Shown here piece after piece: positions 32,627 through 41,166 of a stretch of 64,000 nucleotides of DNA. A program made the translations under genes and the position numbers. The DNA comes from Glutamicibacter creatinolyticus. Lineage in GTDB: Bacteria > Actinomycetota > Actinomycetes > Actinomycetales > Micrococcaceae. The notes under the pieces are model-generated. The model had not been told where the DNA came from, ran no database searches, and saw nothing but the letters and a program-made list of their open reading frames with translations. Each line of letters opens with the position of its first letter. The stretch's first letter is position 1. Location of the stretch: the NCBI RefSeq assembly GCF_006094275.1, contig NZ_CP034412.1, forward strand, positions 2,542,001-2,606,000, read 5' to 3'.

Positions 32627-33253
32627 ATGAGCAACGAGTCCAAACGCCCCGGCGAAGACGCGTCGCTAAATGCCGCCCGCTATCAGATGCAGCGCTCCAG
32701 CGAGGAGGCGTTGCCCGAGGACGAATATGCCCGGCGGGCAGGACGCAGCGACCCGCAGGCCAAGCCCCGCACTCCCCTGCAGTATCACGCCGAGGATGAG
32801 GCGTGGCAGGTGGCCAATTCGGCGATCGAGGAAGCCATGTCTCGCGGGGAATTCGACAACCTGGCGCTGGCAGGTCAAAGGATTGACCATGTCACCGGCG
32901 ACAGCGACCCGGACTGGTGGCTCAAGGGCCTGATGAAGCGCGAACAGATCAGCGGACTGGGTCCTCCGGCCCTGACGTTGCGGGTTGAGGATCAGCACCT
33001 GGAGCAGGTACTGGACCAGCTGCCCGGCGAGGCCGGAGTGCGGGAGCATCTGAAGGATTTCAACCGCCGCGTTATTGAGGCCCGCCGTCAGCTGCAGGGT
33101 GGTCCGCCGGTGATTACGGCGTTGCGCGACGTGGAGGAAGAAGTGGCCCGGTGGCGGGATCGTCGTGCCGCCCGCAAGCCACAGCAGCCCTCGAACGAGC
33201 CCGCGGCCCGCCGGCGCTGGTGGCAGCGGCGCACCGACCAGCCACGGCCGTGA
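32627..33253 (+). CDS. DnaJ-related DUF1992-domain protein
   Basis: A 208-residue hydrophilic protein. The central domain (about 58-140), with AIEEAMSRGEFDNLALAGQ and DPDWWLKGLMKREQI, matches DUF1992, found in bacterial DnaJ-related proteins and in eukaryotic DNAJC28. A helical region with HLKDFNRRVIEARRQLQ and a basic, Trp/Arg-rich C-terminal tail follow. There is no J domain. Function is unknown. It is convergent with the ribosomal protein operon across a hairpin. Confidence 0.85.
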   Translation: MSNESKRPGEDASLNAARYQMQRSSEEALPEDEYARRAGRSDPQAKPRTPLQYHAEDEAWQVANSAIEEAMSRGEFDNLALAGQRIDHVTGDSDPDWWLKGLMKREQISGLGPPALTLRVEDQHLEQVLDQLPGEAGVREHLKDFNRRVIEARRQLQGGPPVITALRDVEEEVARWRDRRAARKPQQPSNEPAARRRWWQRRTDQPRP

Positions 33254-33276
33254 TGATCCAGTTCGGCCGTTAACGG

Positions 33277-33314
33277 CAGCATGCCGCCGCGCCATTCGGC
33301 GCAGCGGCATGCTG
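33277..33314. terminator. Convergent terminator before rpsN end
   Basis: CAGCATGCCGC pairs with GCGGCATGCTG (11 bp), with a further GCGCC/GGCGC inner pairing. It sits between the DUF1992 gene and the end of the ribosomal operon. Confidence 0.75.
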
Positions 33315-33342
33315 CTGGGGACGAATCCCTAAACTTTGGTGC

Positions 33343-33648
33343 TTACCAGGAGGACTTGGTAATGCCCGGCAGCTCACCGCGGTGAGCCATGTCGCGGAAG
33401 CGAACACGGGAGATACCAAACTTCTGGAAGGTACCGCGCGGGCGACCGTCGATGGAGTCGCGGTTGCGCACGCGCACCGGCGAAGCGTCACGAGGAAGCT
33501 TCTGCAGGCCCACGCGGGCTGCTTCGCGAGCCTCGTCGGAAGCGTTCGGATCCACAAGGGTCTTCTTCAGTTCGAGACGCTTTTCGGCGTAACGCTCGAC
33601 GATGACCTTGCGCTGTTCGTTCTTGGCGATCTTTGACTTCTTGGCCAT
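33343..33648 (-). CDS. rpsN: 30S ribosomal protein S14
   Basis: A 101-residue S14 of the long type that lacks the CxxC...CxxC zinc ribbon: [20 protein letters not shown] at the start and the conserved [20 protein letters not shown] region near the end. Zinc-free S14 is either the housekeeping form or a Zur-controlled alternative in actinobacteria; the window alone cannot tell which. It is the last gene of rpmB-rpmG-rpsN, three bases after rpmG. Confidence 0.97.
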   Translation of the reverse strand: MAKKSKIAKNEQRKVIVERYAEKRLELKKTLVDPNASDEAREAARVGLQKLPRDASPVRVRNRDSIDGRPRGTFQKFGISRVRFRDMAHRGELPGITKSSW

Positions 33649-33651
33649 GTC

Positions 33652-33822
33652 TTAGCGCTCCTCTCGGAATTCAACGTGCTTACGGACAACCGGGTCGTAC
33701 TTCTTCAGAACCATGCGGTCCGGGTTGTTACGACGGTTCTTGCGGGTCACGTAAGTGAATCCGGTACCGGCGGTCGACTTCAGCTTGATGATCGGACGTA
33801 CGTCCTTATCCTTCTTTGCCAT
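33652..33822 (-). CDS. rpmG: 50S ribosomal protein L33
   Basis: A 56-residue L33: [34 protein letters not shown] and ending KHVEFREER. It has no cysteines, so it is the zinc-independent form. The start is two bases after the rpmB stop and the stop three bases before rpsN. Length is normal. Confidence 0.97.
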   Translation of the reverse strand: MAKKDKDVRPIIKLKSTAGTGFTYVTRKNRRNNPDRMVLKKYDPVVRKHVEFREER

Positions 33823-33824
33823 GT

Positions 33825-34061
33825 TTAGAGCTTCACACCCTTCGCAAGCAGTTCGGAAACAACGGCGTCGATACCGCGCACGTCGATCAGCTTCATACCG
33901 CGAACGGAAACGTTCAGGGTCACCTTACGACGCAGGGAAGGAACCCAGTAGGTCTTCTTCTGGATGTTCGGGTCGAAACGACGCTTGGTGCGACGATGCG
34001 AGTGGGAGATGCTGTGTCCGAAGTTCGGAACTGCACCGGTCACCTGGCATACAGCTGCCAT
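33825..34061 (-). CDS. rpmB: 50S ribosomal protein L28
   Basis: A 78-residue L28: [35 protein letters not shown] and [16 protein letters not shown]. Only one cysteine is present, so a complete zinc site is absent. ATG at 34061 has GAGGAG five bases upstream; the other ATG six bases earlier lies inside the ribosome-site spacing. It is the promoter-proximal gene of the operon behind a long leader. Confidence 0.97.
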   Translation of the reverse strand: MAAVCQVTGAVPNFGHSISHSHRRTKRRFDPNIQKKTYWVPSLRRKVTLNVSVRGMKLIDVRGIDAVVSELLAKGVKL

Positions 34062-34361
34062 GATCACTCCTCAGTTAGTAGTAGTAAAATTTGACGGTAC
34101 TCGCGCGTGACAAGGGCCAACGAGCCCATACCACTCAGGCGTTATGAGTCCCGCCAACCAGTGAAACACCGTTAATACTGCACACTATGAAGGTAACCAG
34201 GCTGGGTGAGAACCAACCGAAGCGCCTTGAAGCATGTAAGACGGTGAACTTCGTGACCGGTAGAGCATTTTCCCCGTACTCAGGTGGTCGCGATATTCGG
34301 TATTACGGGCTACGCACGCCCACCATGCCACCGCAATGGCGGCACAACGAAGCGCGCGATT
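34062..34361 (-). promoter_or_regulatory. About 300-nt 5' leader of rpmB-rpmG-rpsN
   Basis: If transcription starts just after the -10 at 34368-34373, the mRNA carries about 300 bases before rpmB with no credible ORF. Several self-complementary stretches exist (for example GGCCCTTGTC context, GGGCTC...GAGCCC-like pairings around 34110-34130), and it is less GC-rich than coding sequence. It does not match riboswitch families I recognise. A ribosomal-protein autoregulatory leader is one possibility. Confidence 0.4.
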
Positions 34362-34367
34362 AACGCC

Positions 34368-34397
34368 ATATTAGGATAGCCAATAAATCGGCGGCAA
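34368..34397 (-). promoter_or_regulatory. Promoter of the rpmB-rpmG-rpsN operon
   Basis: On the minus strand TTGCCG (34397-34392), an 18-base spacer and TAATAT (34373-34368) make a good sigma-70-type promoter, immediately after the marR stop codon. Confidence 0.6.
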
Positions 34398-34408
34398 TCC
34401 AAATCGGC

Positions 34409-34891
34409 TCAGGAGCGCTCCAGGATCCAGTGTTCGGGGTCCAGACGCTGCACAATTTTTCGCGCAATCCGCCTCAGATCCTTAACGTCCTTGTCATCGA
34501 GGGATTCGAAAACCAGTTGGCGTACCGTGGCCACATGATGCGGGGCCATCTGCACCAGCATGTCCCATCCCTTGGTGGTCAATGAGGCGATCTTCACACG
34601 CGCGTCCCCCTTGGACTGCAGGCGCACCACCCAGCCGCGGGCCTCAAGCTTCTTCACCACGTGGGACAGCCGGGAGAGCGAGGCGCTGCTGCGCGAGGCC
34701 AGCTCGGTCATGGTCAGGTTGCGTTCCGGGGCCTCGGAGAGCATCGCGAGCATGTGGTAGTCGAACAGGGTGATGCCCTGCAGGTTCTGCAGCTCGGTAT
34801 CCAGTGCTCCGGGCAGCAGGGTGATCACGCTGTTCAGGGCCAGCCAGGCCTCGCGTTGTTCCTCGCTGAGCCAGACTTGCTGATCTTCCAT
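34409..34891 (-). CDS. MarR-family transcriptional regulator
   Basis: A 160-residue MarR protein with the winged helix at about residues 50-110: LTMTELASRSSASLSRLSHVVKKLEARGWV (shown here as the recognition region, positions 64-93) and wing DARVKIASLTTKG. It binds DNA as a dimer and is usually relieved by a small ligand. The start at 34891 (MEDQQVWLSEEQ) fits the family; the ribosome site GGGGCACG is weak and an upstream GTG is possible. It follows the pot operon on the same strand beyond a terminator, so it is probably separately transcribed. Target unknown. Confidence 0.87.
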   Translation of the reverse strand: MEDQQVWLSEEQREAWLALNSVITLLPGALDTELQNLQGITLFDYHMLAMLSEAPERNLTMTELASRSSASLSRLSHVVKKLEARGWVVRLQSKGDARVKIASLTTKGWDMLVQMAPHHVATVRQLVFESLDDKDVKDLRRIARKIVQRLDPEHWILERS

Positions 34892-34989
34892 CGTGCCCCG
34901 TACCCCGTTCACTGTCGTTCCACCGCCTGGGTTGCGCCCCGGGAACCAAGTGTAGGCCACCGTGGCCGGCGCTCCCCGCCCGGCAGCCG

Positions 34990-35033
34990 CCACCGGCCGC
35001 AGCGCAGCACGGGTGCTGTCCTGCGGCCGGTGG
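34990..35033 (-). terminator. Terminator of the polyamine transporter operon
   Basis: CCACCGGCCGCAG pairs with CTGCGGCCGGTGG (13 bp); an inner CAGCAC/GTGCTG stem extends it. It is located 15 bases after the potC stop on the minus strand. Confidence 0.85.
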
Positions 35034-35047
35034 TCTCACGCGGCGGC

Positions 35048-35848
35048 TTACTGCGCTTTTTCCAGGGCGCGGCGTTTGCGGTAGCTGAGCACCTGCCCGA
35101 TGACCACGACCAGCAAGGCCAGGATGAACATGGCCGAGCCGATGACATTGGCCTGGGCCGGGATGCCGCGCGTGGCGGCCACGTAGATGAACTTCGGGAA
35201 GGTCTCATAGTTGCCCGAGTTGAAGTTCGTGATGATGAAGTCATCAAAGCTCATCGCGAAGCTCAGCAGGGCGGCGGCGATGATGCCGGGCAGCAGCAGC
35301 GGGAAGGTGACCTTCCAGAATGTGGTGCGCGGGTTGGCGTACAGGTCCGCTGCGGCCTCCTCCAGTGTGGGATCCAGGGCCGAGACCCGGGCCCGCACCG
35401 TGACAATCACAAAGGCCATGCAGAACACCACGTGGGAAATCACGATCGTGGTGAATCCCAGTTCCCATCCCAGGTTCAAGAACTGCGCCAGCAGCGCAGC
35501 ACCGAGCACCACTTCCGGCGTGGCCAGGGGAAGGATGATCAGCAGGTCACTGACGTTGCGGAACCTGAACTTGTAGCGCACCAGCCCCAGGGCGACGCAG
35601 GTTCCCAGCGCGGTGGCAATCACGGTGGCGACCACCCCGATCTGCAGCGAATTGCCCAGTGCCTGGCATACGGCCGGGGCGCCGCATGGGTTCAGCCAGT
35701 TCCCCCAGGTGAAGCCGCGCCACTCCAGGTTGGTGCGGCCGGCGTCATTGAAGGAGTAGATAAATATGTACGCGATCGGCACCAGCAGGTAGATAAAGGC
35801 CAGCCCGCCGATGGCCGGGATGATCCAACGTCCAATCTTGTGTCGCAT
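35048..35848 (-). CDS. potC: Spermidine/putrescine-type ABC permease PotC
   Basis: A 266-residue inner membrane permease with six predicted helices. The PotC hallmarks are IYSFNDAGRTNLEWRGFTW near the start and the EAA loop LEEAAADLYANPRTTFWKVT (about 180-199). It pairs with PotB to form the translocation path. The second of two adjacent ATG codons (35848) has AGGAG six bases upstream; the ribosome site overlaps the potB stop. It is the last gene of potD2-potD1-potA-potB-potC. Confidence 0.94.
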   Translation of the reverse strand: MRHKIGRWIIPAIGGLAFIYLLVPIAYIFIYSFNDAGRTNLEWRGFTWGNWLNPCGAPAVCQALGNSLQIGVVATVIATALGTCVALGLVRYKFRFRNVSDLLIILPLATPEVVLGAALLAQFLNLGWELGFTTIVISHVVFCMAFVIVTVRARVSALDPTLEEAAADLYANPRTTFWKVTFPLLLPGIIAAALLSFAMSFDDFIITNFNSGNYETFPKFIYVAATRGIPAQANVIGSAMFILALLVVVIGQVLSYRKRRALEKAQ

Positions 35849-35857
35849 CATGTGCTC

Positions 35858-36786
35858 CTACATCAATTCCTTGGTGCCAAAACGTCGGATATAGATAATG
35901 ACCAGGATCAGGATGGAGAGCATCAGCACGAAGCTGAGTGCCGCCGCCCCCGGATAGTCAATGACCCGGAAGAACCGGGAGTCGATGACCTGGCCGATCA
36001 TCGTGGTGTTGCGGTTGTTGCCCAGCAGTGCGGCGTTGATGTAGTCGCCAGCCGCCGGGATGAACGTCAGCAGGGTTCCGGCGAACACCCCGGGCGCCGA
36101 CAACGGCAGGGTGACCTTGCGGAAGGTGGTCGCCGGGCTGGCGTACAGGTCCCCGGAGGCCTCCAGCAGCCGGGTGTCCAGGCGGTCCAGGTTGGCATAG
36201 ATCGGCAGCACCATGAACGGCAGGAAGTTGTAGGTCAGCCCCGCCACGACGGCGAAGGGTGTCGCGGTCAGGTGCCCGTCGGGCGGCAGCAGCGCCAGCG
36301 CCTTCAGGCTCTGGGCGACGAATCCCTCATCGGCCAGGATCTGTTTCCAGGCCTGGGTGCGCAGGATGAAGCTGGAGAAGAAGGGGGCGATCAGCAGCAC
36401 CAGCAGGATGCCCTTGAGCAGCCCGTGGTTGCGCAGGCGCACCGCCACCAGGTACGCCATCGGGTAGCCGATCAGCAGTGCCAGCACCGTGGCGATCAGC
36501 GCGAACCAGAAGGAGCGCAGCAGCTCGGGCCAGTACGCCGACAGCACCGTGGCGTAGTTGCTGATCTGGAAGGAGGGGACGAATTCCCCTATTTCCGCGC
36601 CCGGTGGGCGGGTGTACAGCGACATGGACAGCAGCACCAGCACCGGCAGCGCGAAGAACAGCAGCAGCCCGATGATGCCGGGCAGCACCAGGTACAGGCC
36701 GGTGCGCCCCTTCTTGCGTTCGGCCTTGATCTCCTCCTTGCTGCGCAGGTCCGCGATCTTTCCGCGCTTGGTCATCACCGGGGTGC

Positions 36787-36790
<4 letters not shown>
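35858..36790 (-). CDS. potB: Spermidine/putrescine-type ABC permease PotB
   Basis: A 310-residue permease. A cytoplasmic basic N-terminus (KEEIKAERKKGRTG) precedes the first helix; six helices follow, with LLEASGDLYASPATTFRKVT as the EAA motif (about 213-232). The start overlaps the potA stop in ATGA (36787-36790). The N-terminal extension of about 25 charged residues is longer than in E. coli PotB. Confidence 0.93.
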
Positions 36791-37947
<1,157 letters not shown>

Positions 37948-37953
37948 TTCGTC

Positions 37954-39174
37954 CTATACCCCAATGACTGCTTGGAATTGGTTCTGCAGGTCGGTTTCTT
38001 CCTCAACCGACAGTTCACGTTCGGTGGTGGCCTTGGCCAGGAACTCCTGATCCGGGAAGATCAGCGGGTCCTCGACCAGCTCCGGGTCGATCTTGGCCAT
38101 TTCCTGCTGGGCGCCGACCACCGGACAGAGGTAGTTCACGTATGCGGCCACCTCCGCGGCGACGACCGGGTCGTAGTAGAAGTCCATGAGCTTCTCGGCG
38201 TTGGCCTTGTGCCGGGCCCCGATGGGCACCATGAAGTTGTCGGACCAGATCAGCCCCCGCCGCTCGGGCATGATGAACTCCCACTGGTCCCCCTCCTCGA
38301 AGTTCAGCTGGGTGATGTCCCCGGAATACACGATCCCGGCCAGGGCGTCCCCGGAGACGAAGTCCTGTTTGTACGAGTTGCCCTTGACCTGCCGGATCTG
38401 TCCGTTGGCGATGTTGCGTTCGAGCACTTCCAGGGCCGAGGAGTATTCGTCCTGACCCCAGTTGCCGGCGATGTCCACGCCCTGGTCCAGCAGCAGCATG
38501 GGCATGGTGTCGCGCATTTCGTCCAGCACCGTCACCCGTCCCTTGAGCGCCGGATCCCACAAGTCCTCAACGTTGCGCAGCCCCTTGGGGAAGGCCTTCT
38601 TGTTCCAGGCCAGGCCCGTGTAGCCGGATTGCCAGGTCAGTGAGAATTTCCGTCCCGGGTCAAAGCGCACGTCCTTCAAATCCGGCAGCAGGTTGGCCAG
38701 GTTGGGGATGTTGGCGTGGTCCAGCGCCTGGGCGTACCCCATGCGGATCAGCCGTTCGCTCATCCAGTCGGTGAGAGTGATCAGGTCCTGTCCGATGTCC
38801 TGCCCGGCCGCCAGCTGTCCCTGGATTTTCCCGTAATACGAGTCATTGGAGTCGATGTCCTCGGAGTACTGCACATCGATCCCGGACTGCTTGATGAATT
38901 TCTCCAGTGTCGGGTACGTCTTGGACTGGTCGTCGTAGTCCAGGTACAGCGTCCAGTTCGCCCATCCCAGCCGTTGCTCCGCGTCGGAGAGGTCGGCGGC
39001 GGCGGTGGGAGCGGTGGTGGTCTTGCCCGTTCCCCCGGTGCCGCAGGCCGCCAGCAGCCCGGCCAGGGCCAGGCCCGCCGCACCGCCCAGCACCCCGCGC
39101 CGGGTCATCTGTGCTTCGGCAATCGCCCGGGAAAGCGCGCGCCGCTGCCCTGCCTGGTGTTGTGCACGAGACAT
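37954..39174 (-). CDS. potD: PotD-type polyamine-binding lipoprotein, copy 1
   Basis: A 406-residue family 1 extracellular solute-binding protein. The N-terminus combines a Tat-like MTRRGVLGG with a lipobox LLAACGT (Cys near residue 44), so it is probably exported folded and then lipidated. The mature protein has NWTLYLDYDDQSKTYPTLE, YSEDIDSNDSYYGKIQGQL and LTLTDWMSERLIRMG, typical of PotD/PotF-like receptors. It is about 60% identical by eye to the copy encoded immediately upstream. GGGGAG lies ten bases before the ATG. Ligand could be putrescine, spermidine or a related amine. Confidence 0.93.
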   Translation of the reverse strand: MSRAQHQAGQRRALSRAIAEAQMTRRGVLGGAAGLALAGLLAACGTGGTGKTTTAPTAAADLSDAEQRLGWANWTLYLDYDDQSKTYPTLEKFIKQSGIDVQYSEDIDSNDSYYGKIQGQLAAGQDIGQDLITLTDWMSERLIRMGYAQALDHANIPNLANLLPDLKDVRFDPGRKFSLTWQSGYTGLAWNKKAFPKGLRNVEDLWDPALKGRVTVLDEMRDTMPMLLLDQGVDIAGNWGQDEYSSALEVLERNIANGQIRQVKGNSYKQDFVSGDALAGIVYSGDITQLNFEEGDQWEFIMPERRGLIWSDNFMVPIGARHKANAEKLMDFYYDPVVAAEVAAYVNYLCPVVGAQQEMAKIDPELVEDPLIFPDQEFLAKATTERELSVEEETDLQNQFQAVIGV

Positions 39175-39198
39175 TACGAATCTGCTCCCCTCGGCTTC

Positions 39199-40431
39199 TT
39201 AAGCCCCGATGGCACTTTGGAATTCGGAACTGAAGCTGGTTTCCTCCTCCGGCTCCAGGGACCGGAAGGCGAAGGCACGGTTGAGGTCTTCCTCAGTGGG
39301 GAAGATCAGCGGGTTGTCCACCAATTCCGGGTCAATGGACTGCATGGCTTCGCGGGCCCCCACGACCGGGGAAATGAAGTTCACGTACGCCGCAACCTCG
39401 GCGGCCACCTGCGGCTCGTAGTAGAAGTTCATCAGCTTCTCGGCGTTGGCCTTGTGGGGTGCGGCAATGGGCACCATCATGTTGTCGCTCCACAGGGTGC
39501 CGCCGGTTTCGGGCAGCACGAACTCCCACTGGTCGTCGTTCTCGAAGTTCATCTGCACGATGTCCCCGGACCACACGATCCCGGCAATCGCATCCCCGGA
39601 GATGAAGTCCTCCTTGTACGCGTTGCCCTTGACCTGGCGGATCTGGCCGTTGGAAATGTTCTGGCGCAGGGTATCCAGGGCGGTACCGAACTCCGATTCG
39701 CCCCACTGCCCCGAGATGTCCACGCCGTTGTCGAGCATCAGCAGTCCCATGGTGTCGCGCATTTCATCCAACACGGTGATCCGGCCCTTCAGCTCCGGCT
39801 GCCACAGGTCGGCAACGGTTTTCAGGCCCTTGGGGAAACGCTTCTTGTTCCAGGCGATGCCGGCGTAGCCGGACTGCCAGGTCAGTGAGTGCTTGCGTCC
39901 GGGGTCAAAGTCCACCTCCTGCAGGTTGGGCAGCAGGTTGGAGATGTTAGGGATGTTGCCGTGATCCAGTTCCTGGGTGTAGCCCTGGCGGATCAGCCGG
40001 GCGCTCATCCAGTCGGTGAGGGTGAAGATGTCCTGGCCAATGTCCTGGCCCGCGGCCAGCTGGCCCTGCACCTTGCCGTAGTAGGTGTCGTTGCCGTCGA
40101 TGTCCTCGGAGTAGTTCACCTTGATGCCGGTGTCCTTGGTGAACTGCTGCAGGGTGGGATACTTCTTGGTCTTGTCGTCGTAGTCCAGGTACAGCGTCCA
40201 GTTGGCCCAGTTCACGACCTTTTCGGAGTCGGACAGATCGGTGACGTCCACCGGCGCCGCCGAGGTTCCCCCTCCGGTGCCGCTGGTGCCGCAGGCTGCC
40301 AGCAGACCGGTGAGTCCCAACGCGCCGGCGGCCCCCAGCACCGAACGGCGGGACATGGAGCGGGCGGCCAGGGCCTGGGCCAGCGCCCTGATCTGTGGAT
40401 CTTCAGGCAGTCGTCTTTGCGAGTGAGACAT
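39199..40431 (-). CDS. potD: PotD-type polyamine-binding lipoprotein, copy 2
   Basis: A 410-residue paralogue of copy 1 and the first gene of the operon. It also carries a Tat-like SMSRRSVLGAAG followed by the lipobox LLAACGT (Cys near 47). Conserved segments include NWTLYLDYDDKTKKYPTLQ, YSEDIDGNDTYYGKVQ and LWSDNMMVPIAAPHKANAEK. ATG at 40431 follows AAGGGAAG. Two receptors feeding one permease usually broaden the substrate range; the divergent Lrp-type gene and aminotransferase point to putrescine or a similar diamine. Confidence 0.93.
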   Translation of the reverse strand: MSHSQRRLPEDPQIRALAQALAARSMSRRSVLGAAGALGLTGLLAACGTSGTGGGTSAAPVDVTDLSDSEKVVNWANWTLYLDYDDKTKKYPTLQQFTKDTGIKVNYSEDIDGNDTYYGKVQGQLAAGQDIGQDIFTLTDWMSARLIRQGYTQELDHGNIPNISNLLPNLQEVDFDPGRKHSLTWQSGYAGIAWNKKRFPKGLKTVADLWQPELKGRITVLDEMRDTMGLLMLDNGVDISGQWGESEFGTALDTLRQNISNGQIRQVKGNAYKEDFISGDAIAGIVWSGDIVQMNFENDDQWEFVLPETGGTLWSDNMMVPIAAPHKANAEKLMNFYYEPQVAAEVAAYVNFISPVVGAREAMQSIDPELVDNPLIFPTEEDLNRAFAFRSLEPEEETSFSSEFQSAIGA

Positions 40432-40463
40432 GGGCTTCCCTTCATCAGCAAGGTCCACGGGAA

Positions 40464-40483
40464 ACTGTGGCGTGCACCACAGT
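40464..40483. promoter_or_regulatory. Inverted repeat in the potD2-lrp divergent region
   Basis: ACTGTGG and CCACAGT flank a six-base centre CGTGCA. It lies 33 bases before the potD2 start on the minus strand and is a plausible binding site for the adjacent Lrp-type regulator or a 5' UTR hairpin. Confidence 0.4.
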
Positions 40484-40591
40484 CGTTGGTGCCGCTTATC
40501 CTTTCAGCATTTCCGGCGCGAAACAAGAGCCAAACGAAAGAATCCTTTACTCGCCCGAAAGGGTGCAACGAAATCATTTTCTCCATAGCCC

Positions 40592-40620
40592 TTCCGCAAC
40601 TGATTTAGTCGCTGTATGGT
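40592..40620 (+). promoter_or_regulatory. Candidate promoter of lrp-aminotransferase
   Basis: TTCCGC (40592-40597), a 17-base spacer and TATGGT (40615-40620) are correctly spaced, giving a transcript of about 65 bases before the lrp ATG at 40693. GGGAGG occurs about 10 bases before that ATG. Confidence 0.45.
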
Positions 40621-40692
40621 CGGGATTACACCTCAGTGCCGCGGCCGGGTGGCAACGGCGCTTCCAGCAATGACCGGGGAGGTCGATATTTA

Positions 40693-41166
40693 ATGACGGT
40701 GCCGCACAACGGAAGTACCCCCCACGCAATTGACGAAATCTCCAAGGAGATCATCGAGCAGCTGCAGGAGGACGGGCGTCGCTCCTATGCGGCTATCGGC
40801 AAGGCCGTGGGCCTGAGTGAAGCCGCTGTCCGGCAGCGGGTACAAAAACTGGTCGAAAGCCGCGTGATGCAGATCGTGGCGGTCACCGACCCGCTGGAAC
40901 TGGGCTTCACCCGCCAGGCCATGATCGGCATCGTCGCCTCCCAAGACATCAACACCACAGCGGATCGCATCGCGGCCCTGCCCGAGGTCGACTACTGCGT
41001 GGTCACCGCCGGTCCATCGGACATCCTGGCGGAAGTCATCTGCGCCAACGACGAGGACCTGCTTCGCGTCGTCGCCAACATCAGGGGCATCGAAGGGGTC
41101 AAAAGCACCACCACCTTCATGTACCTCTCACTAAAGAAACAGGAATACAACTGGGGAACGAGATGA
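40693..41166 (+). CDS. Lrp/AsnC-family regulator
   Basis: A 157-residue protein: N-terminal helix-turn-helix (about 18-65; EDGRRSYAAIGKAVGLSEAA, RQRVQKLVES) and a C-terminal ligand-binding AsnC/RAM domain (about 75-150; IAALPEVDYCVVTAGPSDIL). Such proteins sense amino acids or related amines. The stop overlaps the aminotransferase start (ATGA), and the gene is divergent from the polyamine importer, so it probably controls import and transamination together. Homologues beside SpuC-like aminotransferases respond to polyamines or GABA, but the ligand here is inferred. Confidence 0.92.
   Translation: MTVPHNGSTPHAIDEISKEIIEQLQEDGRRSYAAIGKAVGLSEAAVRQRVQKLVESRVMQIVAVTDPLELGFTRQAMIGIVASQDINTTADRIAALPEVDYCVVTAGPSDILAEVICANDEDLLRVVANIRGIEGVKSTTTFMYLSLKKQEYNWGTR

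Noticed and set aside
34062-34400. Zur box in front of rpmB
   Set aside because: I looked for a TGAnAATnATTnTCA-like element in the leader and promoter and found none.
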